Translations under genes and position numbers: made by a program
NCBI GenBank assembly: GCA_963205185.1
Contig: CAUJHZ010000006.1
Location: forward strand, 62,001-126,000
Direction: 5' to 3'
Length of the DNA: 64,000 nucleotides
Origin: Planctomycetota bacterium
GTDB taxonomy: Bacteria; Planctomycetota; Phycisphaerae; Phycisphaerales; UBA5793
Part shown: positions 43,790-52,613 of the stretch, piece after piece
Position numbering within the stretch: the stretch's first letter is position 1
Layout of the letters: the number at the start of each line of letters is the position of its first letter
The notes under the pieces: generated by a model
Databases searched by the model: none
The model's input: the letters and a program-made list of their open reading frames with translations, nothing else
What the model was told of the DNA's origin: nothing

Positions 43790-45987
43790 GCGGGTTGCAC
43801 CTTCGAGGCTTTCAGAGGTGGGCGGCGGTCGCCGGGCGCGCGAACCGCCGGGCGCCGCAAGGTGCGAGGCTCAGCGAGGGCTGGATTGGCTTGAAGTGCG
43901 ACGCTTCGGGAGGCGATGATGATGGTGATTGCGCTCGAGAGCACCATGGCGATGGCCGCAAACGCAGGCGTGAGCATTCCCAGTGCCGCGAGTGTCAGGC
44001 CCACGGTGTTGTAGCCGAACGACCAGCACAGCGCCAGCGCGATGCGGCGCCGCGCGAGGCGGCCGGCGCGGAGCAGCAGCGGCAGCCGGTGCAGATCACC
44101 ATCGAGCAGGCTCACCTGGCCTGAAGCGTGCGCCAGATCGCTGCCTCCCGCTACGGTGATGCCCAGATCAGCCTCAGCGAGGGCGAGCGCATCGTTGATG
44201 CCGTCGCCGGCGAACGCGACGGGCGTTTGCGATTCAGCGCGGCGCCCGCGGATCGCGTCCCGCTTGGATTCGGGCGTCTGCGAACTGTGCACCGGCAGGT
44301 GCAGCGCCTCGGCAAGTTGAGCCGCGCGAGTGGACACGTCGCCTGTGAGCACCTCTGCGCGCACCTGCAGCGACCGAAGATCGGCAAGCACCGCCGCGGA
44401 CTCAGGTCGAATCGACTCGGTGAGACCGAACCACGCGACAGGTTGATCGTCTCTCGTGAGCACGACGGGCAACAGCCCATCAAGTTCCGCGGGCGGGCTG
44501 ATGCGCGCCGCTCCAGCCGGATCCTTCGCGCCGGCGCGGCCGATGAACCAGTTCCTTCCGTCGATGACGCCGCGCACGCCGGCGCCACTGATGGGCTCGA
44601 GATGCGCCGCAGCAGGCAGCGCTGCAGGATCGCAATCCGACCATGCCCGCGCAATTCGGTGACTGGATGCTCGCTCCAACGCTGCGGCAATGGGCAGGGG
44701 GTCCACGGCGGCGTCGAGGCGGATCGTCCGCTGCACGCGGAAGTCGCCGGTCGTCAGCGTACCGGTCTTGTCAAAGAAGATGTGGCGGACTGTGGCGGCC
44801 AGTTCCAAAGCGCGGGCACTGCGCACGACCACGCCGTGCTTCGTCAGATAGGATGCGACCGCCGAAATGACCAGCGGAGCCGTGAGTCCCAGCGCGCATG
44901 GGCAAGCAATGAGCGCCACGGCAAGCGCCCGCATGACGCCTTCCATTGGATCAGCGCGCACGCCCCACTGGAACGCAAGCACCGCCAATGCGAGCAGAGT
45001 CGTCCCCGGAATGAACACTGCCGCGACCCGGTCGGCGAGGCGCTGGATATCGGCCGGTTCGCGCTGGAGATTGTGAAGTTGGCGGACGATCATCTCGATG
45101 CGTCGCTGCGATGAGATCGATGTCGCCCGCACCCAGATGGCGCCGTCGATGACAATCGCGCCGGCGAAGACGGCAGCACCGGGGCCGACGCGCTGCGGTT
45201 CCGATTCGCCCGTCAGCAGCGATGCGTCAATGGTCGCCTGCCCGCGGTCAATCTCTCCATCGACGGCGATCGCTTCTCCCGCCGCGATGCGGACCACTTG
45301 TCCGGGTTCGACGTCGGTGATGCAGACAGCGCGATCACCCTGAGCCGTTTCAATGGTGACTTCATCGGGGACGTTGAACAGTTTGCCTTCAGCGCTGCGG
45401 ACCGCGGCGGTTTTCATCTTTGCTTCGAGATACTGGCCGATGGTGACGAGCAGCAGGATCATCGAGGCGGAATCGAAGTAGAGCGGCCCCGCGCCGCGCA
45501 GCACCGACCACGCGCTGACGAGGTAAGCAGCAAGGGCGCCGCCGGCGATGAGCAGCGCCGCCTGCAGCCGGCCGCGGCGCAGATCCTCCCAGGCGCCGCG
45601 GGCGATGGGCATCCACAGCGTGAGCATGACGCCCGAGCCCAGCAGCAGCAGCAGCCAGCGAAACAACCCCTCCAGCGCCGCATCGGCGTGCGTCGATGAC
45701 GCGGCGCCGGCGAGCGCGTCGGCGCCATAGAAGCAGAACGAAAACACCATCAGGTTCATGCTGAAGAAGATGCCCAACCCGACGCGAAGCATCGCCGAAC
45801 TGACGCTCTGGTCAGCCTCGCGGCTGGCGAGCAGCGCGTGAACGAAGCGACAGCCGCTGCAGCAGAACAGCGGTTCGTCGGCGCCGGCGGTCGACCCGCG
45901 CCGCCGCAGCAGCGAAGGCGCGACCGGCAGGCCGCAGTGGGCGCAACCGCCTGCCACCGGCGACAGACTCTCGGGCGGGGAGGTCAT
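43786..45987 (-). CDS. ccoI: CcoI-type copper-transporting P-type ATPase
   Basis: The 733-residue product supplies copper for cbb3 oxidase assembly. A cysteine-rich zinc-ribbon-like N terminus (CAHCGLPVA, FCCSGCRF) precedes eight helices. IACPCALG is the metal-binding CPC motif, FFDKTGTLTTG has the phosphorylated aspartate, TGES is present as LLTGES, and GDGINDALALAEADLG is the hinge. It follows the small cbb3 subunits on the reverse strand. FixI is an alternative name. Confidence 0.93.
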   Translation of the reverse strand: MTSPPESLSPVAGGCAHCGLPVAPSLLRRRGSTAGADEPLFCCSGCRFVHALLASREADQSVSSAMLRVGLGIFFSMNLMVFSFCFYGADALAGAASSTHADAALEGLFRWLLLLLGSGVMLTLWMPIARGAWEDLRRGRLQAALLIAGGALAAYLVSAWSVLRGAGPLYFDSASMILLLVTIGQYLEAKMKTAAVRSAEGKLFNVPDEVTIETAQGDRAVCITDVEPGQVVRIAAGEAIAVDGEIDRGQATIDASLLTGESEPQRVGPGAAVFAGAIVIDGAIWVRATSISSQRRIEMIVRQLHNLQREPADIQRLADRVAAVFIPGTTLLALAVLAFQWGVRADPMEGVMRALAVALIACPCALGLTAPLVISAVASYLTKHGVVVRSARALELAATVRHIFFDKTGTLTTGDFRVQRTIRLDAAVDPLPIAAALERASSHRIARAWSDCDPAALPAAAHLEPISGAGVRGVIDGRNWFIGRAGAKDPAGAARISPPAELDGLLPVVLTRDDQPVAWFGLTESIRPESAAVLADLRSLQVRAEVLTGDVSTRAAQLAEALHLPVHSSQTPESKRDAIRGRRAESQTPVAFAGDGINDALALAEADLGITVAGGSDLAHASGQVSLLDGDLHRLPLLLRAGRLARRRIALALCWSFGYNTVGLTLAALGMLTPAFAAIAMVLSSAITIIIASRSVALQANPALAEPRTLRRPAVRAPGDRRPPLKASKVQPA

Positions 45988-46015
45988 TTCCGGAAGATCG
46001 CCTCTGCGTGCGCGC

Positions 46016-46156
46016 TCAGTTTGGCCCGCTGAGCAGCAGGAAGCGCACGATGTAAATGATCGCGGCGGTGAAGAAGGTGATCCACGCCAGCGTTAGAAAC
46101 CAGGGGAAGTGATAACCTTCATACGTATGCGCCATGTGGCGGCGGAAGACTTTCAT
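46016..46156 (-). CDS. small membrane subunit of the cbb3 cluster
   Basis: The ATG at 46154-46156 opens a 46-residue product, MKVFRRHMAHTYEGYHFPWF..., with one helix (FLTLAWITFFTAAIIYIVRF). It overlaps the previous gene by four bases. It lies where ccoQ or ccoH would be expected; no family motif can be seen in so short a chain. Confidence 0.75.
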   Translation of the reverse strand: MKVFRRHMAHTYEGYHFPWFLTLAWITFFTAAIIYIVRFLLLSGPN

Positions 46157-46491
46157 AGGCGACCTCCCCGGGCATCGATCTCATCCTGCAGTTCGAGCAT
46201 GCGATACTTGGCTCGCTCGACGTCCTTGTACTCGCCGCGGTTGAACGACCAGGCAAAGACGCACAGGAATCCGGCGGCGACCGCCAGGTAGGAAACCACG
46301 GGCACGATCGCGAATGCGGCGGCGCCGCCGCGCGACCACGCCAGCGTGAACTCGATGAGCTTGAAGATGAACCCGCCGCCGGCGAGCACGGTGATGGACC
46401 AGAGGAAGATCCATACCCACAGCGGGTTCTTCTGCCGCCCTCGGGGCGCGCCGCGGGAGGTCGGCGGGTTTTCAGGGTGTTCGCTGCGCAT
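46153..46491 (-). CDS. CcoS-like membrane protein of the cbb3 cluster
   Basis: The 112-residue product has two helices: WVWIFLWSITVLAGGGFIF and FAIVPVVSYLAVAAGFLCVF. The tail FNRGEYKDVERAKYRMLE resembles the CcoS pattern (SGQFDDLEGPA.RIL), which aids cofactor insertion into cbb3. It overlaps ccoO by one base (TGATG). The assignment rests only on the tail. Confidence 0.75.
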   Translation of the reverse strand: MRSEHPENPPTSRGAPRGRQKNPLWVWIFLWSITVLAGGGFIFKLIEFTLAWSRGGAAAFAIVPVVSYLAVAAGFLCVFAWSFNRGEYKDVERAKYRMLELQDEIDARGGRL

Positions 46492-47273
46492 CAATAGTCC
46501 TCCTCACCGCCATAGGGATCCTCCTCGGCGTAGGGGTCGCCCTCTTCGCCCGGCTGCGTCTCCGGCGGCACGTACGGCGGATACCAGGACTCATCGAAGG
46601 GCAGTTGCGGCAGATCCTCGTACTGGCTCGGCGCGAACTGCGTGTGCCACGATCCGAGCCACTGCAGATAGGTCACCATTCCAAGGCCGCGCTTGTTGGG
46701 CACCTTGCCCTGGTCGTCATCGAAGAACCACGTGTACGGCGGCATGACGGAGTAAGGCGAAGTCTCGCGCGGGTTCCACAGGTGCGCGAGGTGCCAGTCG
46801 TTGCTGTGCCGGCCCGAGCTGCGGATGAGATCCGGCCCCACGCGGCGCGTGCCGAACAGGTGCGGGTAGTTCATCGCGTTGTGGTATTCGTCGGCTTCGG
46901 ATTCGAGGCGCGTGTCCGGGGCCCAGCGGCTCACGTCGTGACCGACTTCGGTCCCGTCGTTCGGGTCGATGCGGCGGATCTGCTGCGTGTGGCAGTGCCA
47001 GCATGCTTCGGCAATGTAGGCCTGCCGACCGGTTTCAAGCGCTTCCTTGAACGCATCGGCGGTCGGTTCAGTCGTGCCGAAGGCCTTTTCAAACGCCTCG
47101 GGGTAATCGCGCGCCAGTTCGTCGAACTGGTAAGGAATGTTCGTGGCGATCTGATCCATGCTCACCACGTCGATGCCCTGATACTGCGCCAGCGGCAGAG
47201 CGCCCATGATGACGAACGCCAGCGTAAAGAACAGGATGCCCGCGACGATGAAGATGAAGTTGAATCTTTCCAT
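46491..47273 (-). CDS. ccoO: cbb3-type cytochrome c oxidase subunit II (CcoO)
   Basis: The 260-residue product is the monoheme subunit of cbb3 oxidase. It starts with one anchor helix (FIFIVAGILFFTLAFVIMG), then EACWHCHTQQIRRI with CxxCH near residue 92. PPYTWFF and MVTYLQWLGS follow as expected, with VMPPY the likely methionine ligand. The C-terminal 30 residues are Pro/Glu/Asp-rich. It overlaps ccoN by one base. Confidence 0.94.
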   Translation of the reverse strand: MERFNFIFIVAGILFFTLAFVIMGALPLAQYQGIDVVSMDQIATNIPYQFDELARDYPEAFEKAFGTTEPTADAFKEALETGRQAYIAEACWHCHTQQIRRIDPNDGTEVGHDVSRWAPDTRLESEADEYHNAMNYPHLFGTRRVGPDLIRSSGRHSNDWHLAHLWNPRETSPYSVMPPYTWFFDDDQGKVPNKRGLGMVTYLQWLGSWHTQFAPSQYEDLPQLPFDESWYPPYVPPETQPGEEGDPYAEEDPYGGEEDY

Positions 47274-48733
47274 TATGCATTCACTCCCGTTGCCGCGGCC
47301 GCTTCGGGGAACTGCCCGGCGTAGACGGTGTCCACGTGATCCTGCCGGGAGACGAACGACATGAGCATGTTGATCGCGAGGCAGACAAAGCCGATGAGGA
47401 TCATCCAGCCGGAGATCATGCGAAGAAACCAGCCGATTTCAGAATAGCGAATCGACTCTTCCCACGGCCGCAGGCTGTCCCAGAGCAGCCCCTGCACCAC
47501 GCCGATGATGGTGAGGTCGGTGAACATGAGCGCGATACCCAGCGTCCAGAGCCAGAAGTGCCAGAGGTTCAGCCGGCGCGACCACCACTCGCGGCCGGTG
47601 AGTTTGGGCCAGAGGTGCTCGATGACGCCGGCGATCCAGAACGAGAAGACGCCGAACATGACCAGGTGCGAATGTCCGACCACCCAGTCGGTGAAGTGAA
47701 TGACCTTCTGCATGGTCAGCGTCGTCTGGAACGCGCACTGGAAGCAGGTGATGAAGTAGCACGTCATCCCGACCATGAACCAGCGCAGGGCGATCGACTC
47801 CTTCAGGCGGTACCACTCGCCGCGCATCGTCAGGACGAAGTTGATCACGACGGTGGTCACGACGATCTCGACGGCGATGGTCGAAATGACGGCGCCGTAC
47901 TGCGCGAACATCGGAATCGGCGACCAGAGGAAGTGATGCACGCCGTTGAGCGGATAGAAGAACGCCAGGCCCCAGAAGCCCACGAGGCTGATCGCGTGCG
48001 AGTAGATCGGCTTGCGGGAGATGACGGGGACGAAGAAATACATGAGCCCCCAGCCCATCGGCGTGACGAAGAGGCCGACGAGGTCGTGGATGTAGAGCCC
48101 CACGAGCGCAGCGCCTCCCGTGCCCGGCACCAGCGTCTGGGGCAGATAGTTGCCCATGATGTAGACCAGCGGCGTCCAGACGAATGCGGCGGTGAAATAC
48201 CACAGCGTGACGTACATCGATTTCTCGCGCGAACGGACGATCGACCACGTGAAGTTGATGACGACCAGCGCGACGCCGACGACGACGAGGTGGTCGGCCC
48301 AGAAAGGCGTCTCGCCCCACTCAATTGCTTGCGCGTGGCCGGTGAGAATGCCCCACATGGCGGCGGCGACGATGGCGTTCCAGGCGATCCAGATGAGCTT
48401 GGACAGCGCGTGGCTGAGCACGGGCTCACCGGTCAGGCGCGGCACGACCCAGTGCAGCATGCCGATGAATGCGTTGGTCAGAAAGCCGTACGCCATCAGA
48501 TTCGTGTGCATCATCCGGATGCGGCCGGGACTGAGCACTTCGACACCTTCGTGCGGGTAGAGCCGCAGGAAGACGAACGAATAGAGCAGGCCGGCGACGA
48601 TGCCGACGCCGATCCAGGCGACCGCGGCGATGAAGTGCAGTTTGGCCGAGGTCGTGTCAACCAGCACGCGCGTCTCGCCGCGACTGGTGATCACGGTGGG
48701 TCGAATGAGTGGAGTTGTCGCTGTCTGGGTCAT
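47273..48733 (-). CDS. ccoN: cbb3-type cytochrome c oxidase subunit I (CcoN)
   Basis: The 486-residue catalytic subunit reduces O2 at the heme-copper centre and has about twelve helices. Matching segments are MMHTNLMAYGFLTNAFIGML (heme-ligand histidine), HDLVGLFVTPMGWGLMYFFVP, YSHAISLVGFWGLAFFYPLNGVHH (pump and copper histidines), and DWVVGHSHLVMFGVFSFW near the end. It is part of a reverse-strand run with ccoO, small subunits and ccoI. Confidence 0.95.
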   Translation of the reverse strand: MTQTATTPLIRPTVITSRGETRVLVDTTSAKLHFIAAVAWIGVGIVAGLLYSFVFLRLYPHEGVEVLSPGRIRMMHTNLMAYGFLTNAFIGMLHWVVPRLTGEPVLSHALSKLIWIAWNAIVAAAMWGILTGHAQAIEWGETPFWADHLVVVGVALVVINFTWSIVRSREKSMYVTLWYFTAAFVWTPLVYIMGNYLPQTLVPGTGGAALVGLYIHDLVGLFVTPMGWGLMYFFVPVISRKPIYSHAISLVGFWGLAFFYPLNGVHHFLWSPIPMFAQYGAVISTIAVEIVVTTVVINFVLTMRGEWYRLKESIALRWFMVGMTCYFITCFQCAFQTTLTMQKVIHFTDWVVGHSHLVMFGVFSFWIAGVIEHLWPKLTGREWWSRRLNLWHFWLWTLGIALMFTDLTIIGVVQGLLWDSLRPWEESIRYSEIGWFLRMISGWMILIGFVCLAINMLMSFVSRQDHVDTVYAGQFPEAAAATGVNA

Positions 48734-48775
48734 GCGGCTGTATTCCGTCGAGAGAGATGCGTGGATGGCGGCAGT

Positions 48776-49897
48776 TCAGTTGCCGTTCGAGCCGGTGGCG
48801 TCCGGTGTCGTGGGATCTTGGGCGGGGGCGCTCTGAGTCTCGCTGCCGGTCGACGGTTGGCCCGATGCGGGCTCTTCCTCGCCGGAGGCGGCGCGGTGCG
48901 GCCAGATGGCCGCGCTGTGCTTGCCCGCGGGCTTGCTCTGCTCGCGCAGCCAGAGCGTGTAGGCGACCAGGTCCCAGGCGCGCTCGTCACTGTACTGTTC
49001 GTAGCGTTCGGGTGCGCTTTCCGACCACTGCTCGACTTCCGCCTGGGTCGGCAGTGAATCGACATAGGGCTCGATGAGCGCCTGCTCTTCAGGCACGAGC
49101 GAGCCGAACACGGCCGGCTTGAGGTCGCGAGTCACCAGGCCCAGCGTGCTCGACTGGTAATTGGGCATGGGCGTCACGCCCGTGCGGAAGGTGCGGTAGA
49201 TGTCCATGGGCGTCGCGCCGCCCTTTGGCGCACCGCGGTGGTAGTTATAGGGCCGCACGGGATTGCCCCAATCGTCGCGCAGGGCAAAGGCGCTGGCGCC
49301 GTCGCCGCGGCCGGTCATGCCGTGGCAGTGCTGGCAACCCATGCCGACATAGGCGAAGCGGCCTCGCCACACGCGCTCTTCCGTGAGCAGGTTGTCGGGC
49401 GCCGCGCTGGGCAGAAGAACGCGCTGGCGGTTCTGGATCTCCGTCTTCCACTTGGGCGAATAGAGTTTGATGAACGCGATGACCGCGTTGCGCTCGCGCT
49501 CGGGCATGAACTCGAAGGCCGGCATGGAACTCCCCTTGAGGCCCTGCCGGATGGTGCGGTGCAGATCCTCGTCGAGCGGCAATTGCCCGTTGGGAGTCGA
49601 GCGGAACTTGAACACTCCGGTGGTGAAGTTGCGCGGCTGAATGGTGAGCCGATCGGCGGCCGGCCCGGCGCCGTCGCCGGTGACGCCGTGGCAGCCGACG
49701 CAGTTGCGCGAATACACGGCGAATCCCAGTTTCAGATCGGGCGACTCGAGCACGGCGCTGCGGATCTCGGTGGGCAACTCATCCATCGTCGCGATGGTCT
49801 CGGTCGGTCGCGTGTCGCGCGAGCAGCCGACCGGGCCCGCGACCAGCGCCGCACCGGCCACGAAGGAAACACTCAGCAAGGCCAGAGATTTGGTCAT
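48776..49897 (-). CDS. diheme cytochrome c lipoprotein of the cbb3 cluster
   Basis: The 373-residue product has a signal ending in the lipobox-like AGPVGC. Two heme-attachment motifs are visible, RNCVGCHGVTGDG near residue 66 and MGCQHCHGMTGRGDG near 187. Each has a later methionine candidate. The C terminus is Pro/Ser/Thr-rich. It lies where ccoP is usually found and probably donates electrons to CcoO/CcoN. The start ATG at 49897 could also be the one at 49906. Confidence 0.87.
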   Translation of the reverse strand: MTKSLALLSVSFVAGAALVAGPVGCSRDTRPTETIATMDELPTEIRSAVLESPDLKLGFAVYSRNCVGCHGVTGDGAGPAADRLTIQPRNFTTGVFKFRSTPNGQLPLDEDLHRTIRQGLKGSSMPAFEFMPERERNAVIAFIKLYSPKWKTEIQNRQRVLLPSAAPDNLLTEERVWRGRFAYVGMGCQHCHGMTGRGDGASAFALRDDWGNPVRPYNYHRGAPKGGATPMDIYRTFRTGVTPMPNYQSSTLGLVTRDLKPAVFGSLVPEEQALIEPYVDSLPTQAEVEQWSESAPERYEQYSDERAWDLVAYTLWLREQSKPAGKHSAAIWPHRAASGEEEPASGQPSTGSETQSAPAQDPTTPDATGSNGN

Positions 49898-49947
49898 AAT
49901 CTGCATCCGAATTGGGCAGGTGTTGAAGATCGACACCGCGCGGTCCA

Positions 49948-50613
49948 TCACTCTTCCTGAGCCTGCGCGCGGCGGGCTGGATCGACCCACGGCGCCAGCA
50001 CGCGGGCACGGTCGAAGCGACCCCAGGATGAGAACAGGAAGTAGGACATCGAGAACACGAGGTGCGTTGAAAGCCCGACGTACCACGGCGTCTCGTCCAC
50101 GATCCAGTTGCCGTCGAACGCCGCCGGCTGAATCCAGGGCAGCAGCACCAGGAAGTTCAGCGCCCACAGACCGGCGCCAAACGCAGCGCAAACGATCGCC
50201 CGCACCATCGCGCCGGCGCGGCCGAAGAAGCCCTGCAGAATGAACTGCAGCAGAATCCCGAACAGCGCGCCCGTCGCAAGGTAGAGAAATGAGCCGGCAA
50301 AGAGCAGCAGGCCGCGATTGGGCCCGGGCTCGAGATGCAGCGCCTCTTCGCCCATGCCGAATGTGAGATACACCTGAATAATGCGCAGGGGGTGATTGTC
50401 AGGCAGCATGAGCGTGGCGCCGAGCACGTTCCACAGCAGGCTGACGGCGGCCGCGACGCCGCCGATCGTAATCCCCGCCATGATGTGGTAGAGCGTGTAA
50501 AACCCGCGCGGCCTCCAGTCGTGCGACACGGCGCTGTCGATCTGGTCGCGCAGGCGATGCGCTTCGGCCACGTGGAAATCCAGTTCGCGGAGCAGGTCGT
50601 CGCGTTCATTCAT
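49948..50613 (-). CDS. polytopic membrane protein of the cbb3 cluster
   Basis: The 221-residue product has five or so helices and no motif I can name. It begins with a charged helix (ELDFHVAEAHRLRDQIDSAV). HIMAGITIGGVAAAVSLLWN, GLLLFAGSFLYLATGALFG and THLVFSMSYFLFSSWGRFD are its membrane segments. GGAGG lies upstream of the ATG at 50613. Lying between the diheme cytochrome and ccoG genes, it is probably an accessory or quinol-side protein. Confidence 0.78.
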   Translation of the reverse strand: MNERDDLLRELDFHVAEAHRLRDQIDSAVSHDWRPRGFYTLYHIMAGITIGGVAAAVSLLWNVLGATLMLPDNHPLRIIQVYLTFGMGEEALHLEPGPNRGLLLFAGSFLYLATGALFGILLQFILQGFFGRAGAMVRAIVCAAFGAGLWALNFLVLLPWIQPAAFDGNWIVDETPWYVGLSTHLVFSMSYFLFSSWGRFDRARVLAPWVDPARRAQAQEE

Positions 50614-50901
50614 GAACGGCAGCCTCCGGTGCGGCATCGGTTGAGCAGGTGCGGTTGATTGGTCGTGCAGCCTCGCACTCGTGCGATATTGTGCCCGCCG
50701 GGTGGGCCGTTTCAAGCCTACCACCCCGGGGCGGTTTCCCTGTTTTGCCTCACGCGCGGTCCGGCGTTTGCAACCTGTGCCGGCCGCTCTCGTTTCGTGG
50801 GCGAGCACTGTTCGCATTTGGATCGGTATGAGAGGGCCGCAGGACGGCGAATTCTGGTTGCGAGAGAGCATGAATAGCCGGCGGACCTGCCGCGAAGCGT
50901 C

Positions 50902-51861
50902 TCAGGCGACCGTGTCGGGTGGCGCCGCAGCCGGACTCGCGGAAGTGGCCTGGGCGGCTCGTCGTTCGATGCGCTGCTCGCCTTTGTAGAAGCCAAACTG
51001 CAGCGGCACTTCCGTGATGCCACGGCGCTGGGCGGCTAGGTCGATCATCATCTCGCACGCCTGGATGCAATCGCCGCACTTGAGGCAGTGGTTGTTGGCG
51101 GGAGCATCGGCGACGCTCACGCCGCCGCGCGCTGCAATCGGCTGGGCCAGGTCCATCGGATTGAGATCAACCGGACAAACCTTGATGCACGCGTTGCAAT
51201 GCAGGCACGCGTCGCTGGCGCCGTCGCTCGTGGCCTCGCGGAAGTAGATGCCGAACTCTTTGCTGGGTGCGATGAAGGAGTAGTAGAGCCCGATGGGGCA
51301 GGCTCGCATGCAAAAGCCCCAGCGCCACCACCAGCCCAGCGCGGCCAGAGACGCGATGCCGCCCAGCGTGAGGCCCCACACCCACGCCAGCGCCTCGGGC
51401 GAGTCAAACGCTACGAACGCGGCAGGGCTGGTCCACCACAGCATGCACGAAATGACCAGCAGCGCGCTGTGACCCAGCGGCCCGGCCAGATCGCGCCAGC
51501 GCCTCCAGCGCGCGTAGCGCTTGTCGGGCTTGAGATTCGCTACGTCGGCCAGTCGATTGAGAAAGCCCACCGGGCAGCCCCAGCCGCAGAACATCCGCCC
51601 GCACGCGAAGTTGATCAGGAACGTCACAATGTAAAGCGCGGCGATGCCGAGGATGACCGCCGCGAGTCCCTCTCGGAGCGTCGCTTCGCGGTACAGCATC
51701 CGGTGCTGCCCGCTGTAGAGATCGACCTGCGCCAGGCCCGAGAGGGGGATGATAAACAAAATGCCGATGGTGATGGCCTGCGTGAGATAGCGCAGCCAGA
51801 CGTAGCGGTGGCCGCGCTGCTCGACGCGAGGAAGCACTTTCAGTCGGACGTCGGTAGCCAA
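50902..51861 (-). CDS. ccoG: CcoG-like ferredoxin-type membrane protein (cbb3 assembly)
   Basis: The roughly 320-residue product has five or so helices and two [4Fe-4S]-like cysteine sets: CLHCNACIKVCPVDLNP and CLKCGDCIQACE. FACGRMFCGWGCPVGFL is the NapH/CcoG signature. CcoG is thought to reduce copper during cbb3 assembly. A TTG at 51861 has GGAG just upstream; a TTG at 51912 is possible. It is the first gene of the reverse-strand cbb3 cluster, opposite the Rrf2 gene. Confidence 0.87.
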   Translation of the reverse strand: MATDVRLKVLPRVEQRGHRYVWLRYLTQAITIGILFIIPLSGLAQVDLYSGQHRMLYREATLREGLAAVILGIAALYIVTFLINFACGRMFCGWGCPVGFLNRLADVANLKPDKRYARWRRWRDLAGPLGHSALLVISCMLWWTSPAAFVAFDSPEALAWVWGLTLGGIASLAALGWWWRWGFCMRACPIGLYYSFIAPSKEFGIYFREATSDGASDACLHCNACIKVCPVDLNPMDLAQPIAARGGVSVADAPANNHCLKCGDCIQACEMMIDLAAQRRGITEVPLQFGFYKGEQRIERRAAQATSASPAAAPPDTVA

Positions 51862-52040
51862 GTCTTCTCCAGTCGGCAGCGCCGAGCCCGGTGGCCGGGC
51901 GCAGCTCTGCAAGGGTAGTTGGACAGCGCACCCGACGGCTCAATTCAAGGTCGGCTCCAGCGGCAATTGAGGGCTCGCCCCGGCCTGCGGCCCGGATTGG
52001 GGGCGGAATCCCCGAAGTGGCTGCCAAAACGGGGGAAGCG

Positions 52041-52063
52041 GGATAAAGGAGATTCATTTATCC
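52041..52063. promoter_or_regulatory. dyad between the ccoG and rrf2 genes, candidate operator
   Basis: GGATAAA (52041-52047) and TTTATCC (52057-52063) form a perfect 7-bp inverted repeat with 9 bases between. A TATACT at 52075-52080 lies 12 bases after it, upstream of the rrf2 ATG. A second dyad, CTCAATT and AATTGAG, lies at 51939-51945 and 51965-51971. Autoregulation by the Rrf2 protein is inferred. Confidence 0.45.
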
Positions 52064-52110
52064 GATTTCGCCGGTATACTCACTTGACTTCCTAACCCCG
52101 GGGGCTGGCC

Positions 52111-52590
52111 ATGCTCTCCACCACCGCTGAATACGCCCTGCGCATGATGATCGCTCTGGCCGAAGCCGAAGGCCGGCCTCTCACCAGCGAACAGCTCTCG
52201 CGCCGCACCGACGTTTCGCCCGACTACGCCGTCAAAATCCTCCAGCAACTCGGTCGGGCGAAGTTCGTACGCGCCCAGCGCGGTCGCGGCGGCGGATTCC
52301 GACTCGCCTGCGATCCGGCGAAGACTACTCTGCTCGATCTCGTGCGCGTGATCGATCCGCTCGATCGCATCAATCGCTGCCCGCTCGGTCGGGTCGAGCA
52401 CGAGGGCCGCCTGTGCGCGTTGCACGCGAGTATCGATCGCGCCATCGAAGTGCTGCACGAGCAGTTGCACTCCTACACGCTTGCCGACCTGCTCGAAGAT
52501 GAGCGCGGCACGATGTGCGCTACCGATGAAGAGAGCGTGCAGGTCAGCATCGAGCGCACCGGCAACGGCGCGGTGCCACGATCGAACTAA
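52111..52590 (+). CDS. Rrf2 family transcriptional regulator
   Basis: The 159-residue product has the winged-helix DNA-binding N terminus (TAEYALRMMIALAEAEGRPLT, LSRRTDVSPDYAVKILQQL). The loop carries cysteines at 90 and 102 (NRCPLGRVEHEGRLCALH), fitting the Fe-S sensing part of Rrf2 proteins such as IscR or NsrR, although the middle cysteine of IscR is absent. It is divergent from the cbb3 cluster and may regulate it in response to O2, NO or Fe-S status. Confidence 0.88.
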   Translation: MLSTTAEYALRMMIALAEAEGRPLTSEQLSRRTDVSPDYAVKILQQLGRAKFVRAQRGRGGGFRLACDPAKTTLLDLVRVIDPLDRINRCPLGRVEHEGRLCALHASIDRAIEVLHEQLHSYTLADLLEDERGTMCATDEESVQVSIERTGNGAVPRSN

Positions 52591-52613
52591 ACGCACGCGG
52601 CTCGGCCTGACGA

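Noticed and set aside
47336-49057. A 573-codon forward frame opposite ccoN and the diheme cytochrome gene
   Set aside because: It is the complement of ccoN, and its Asp/His/Arg-rich translation has no domain.
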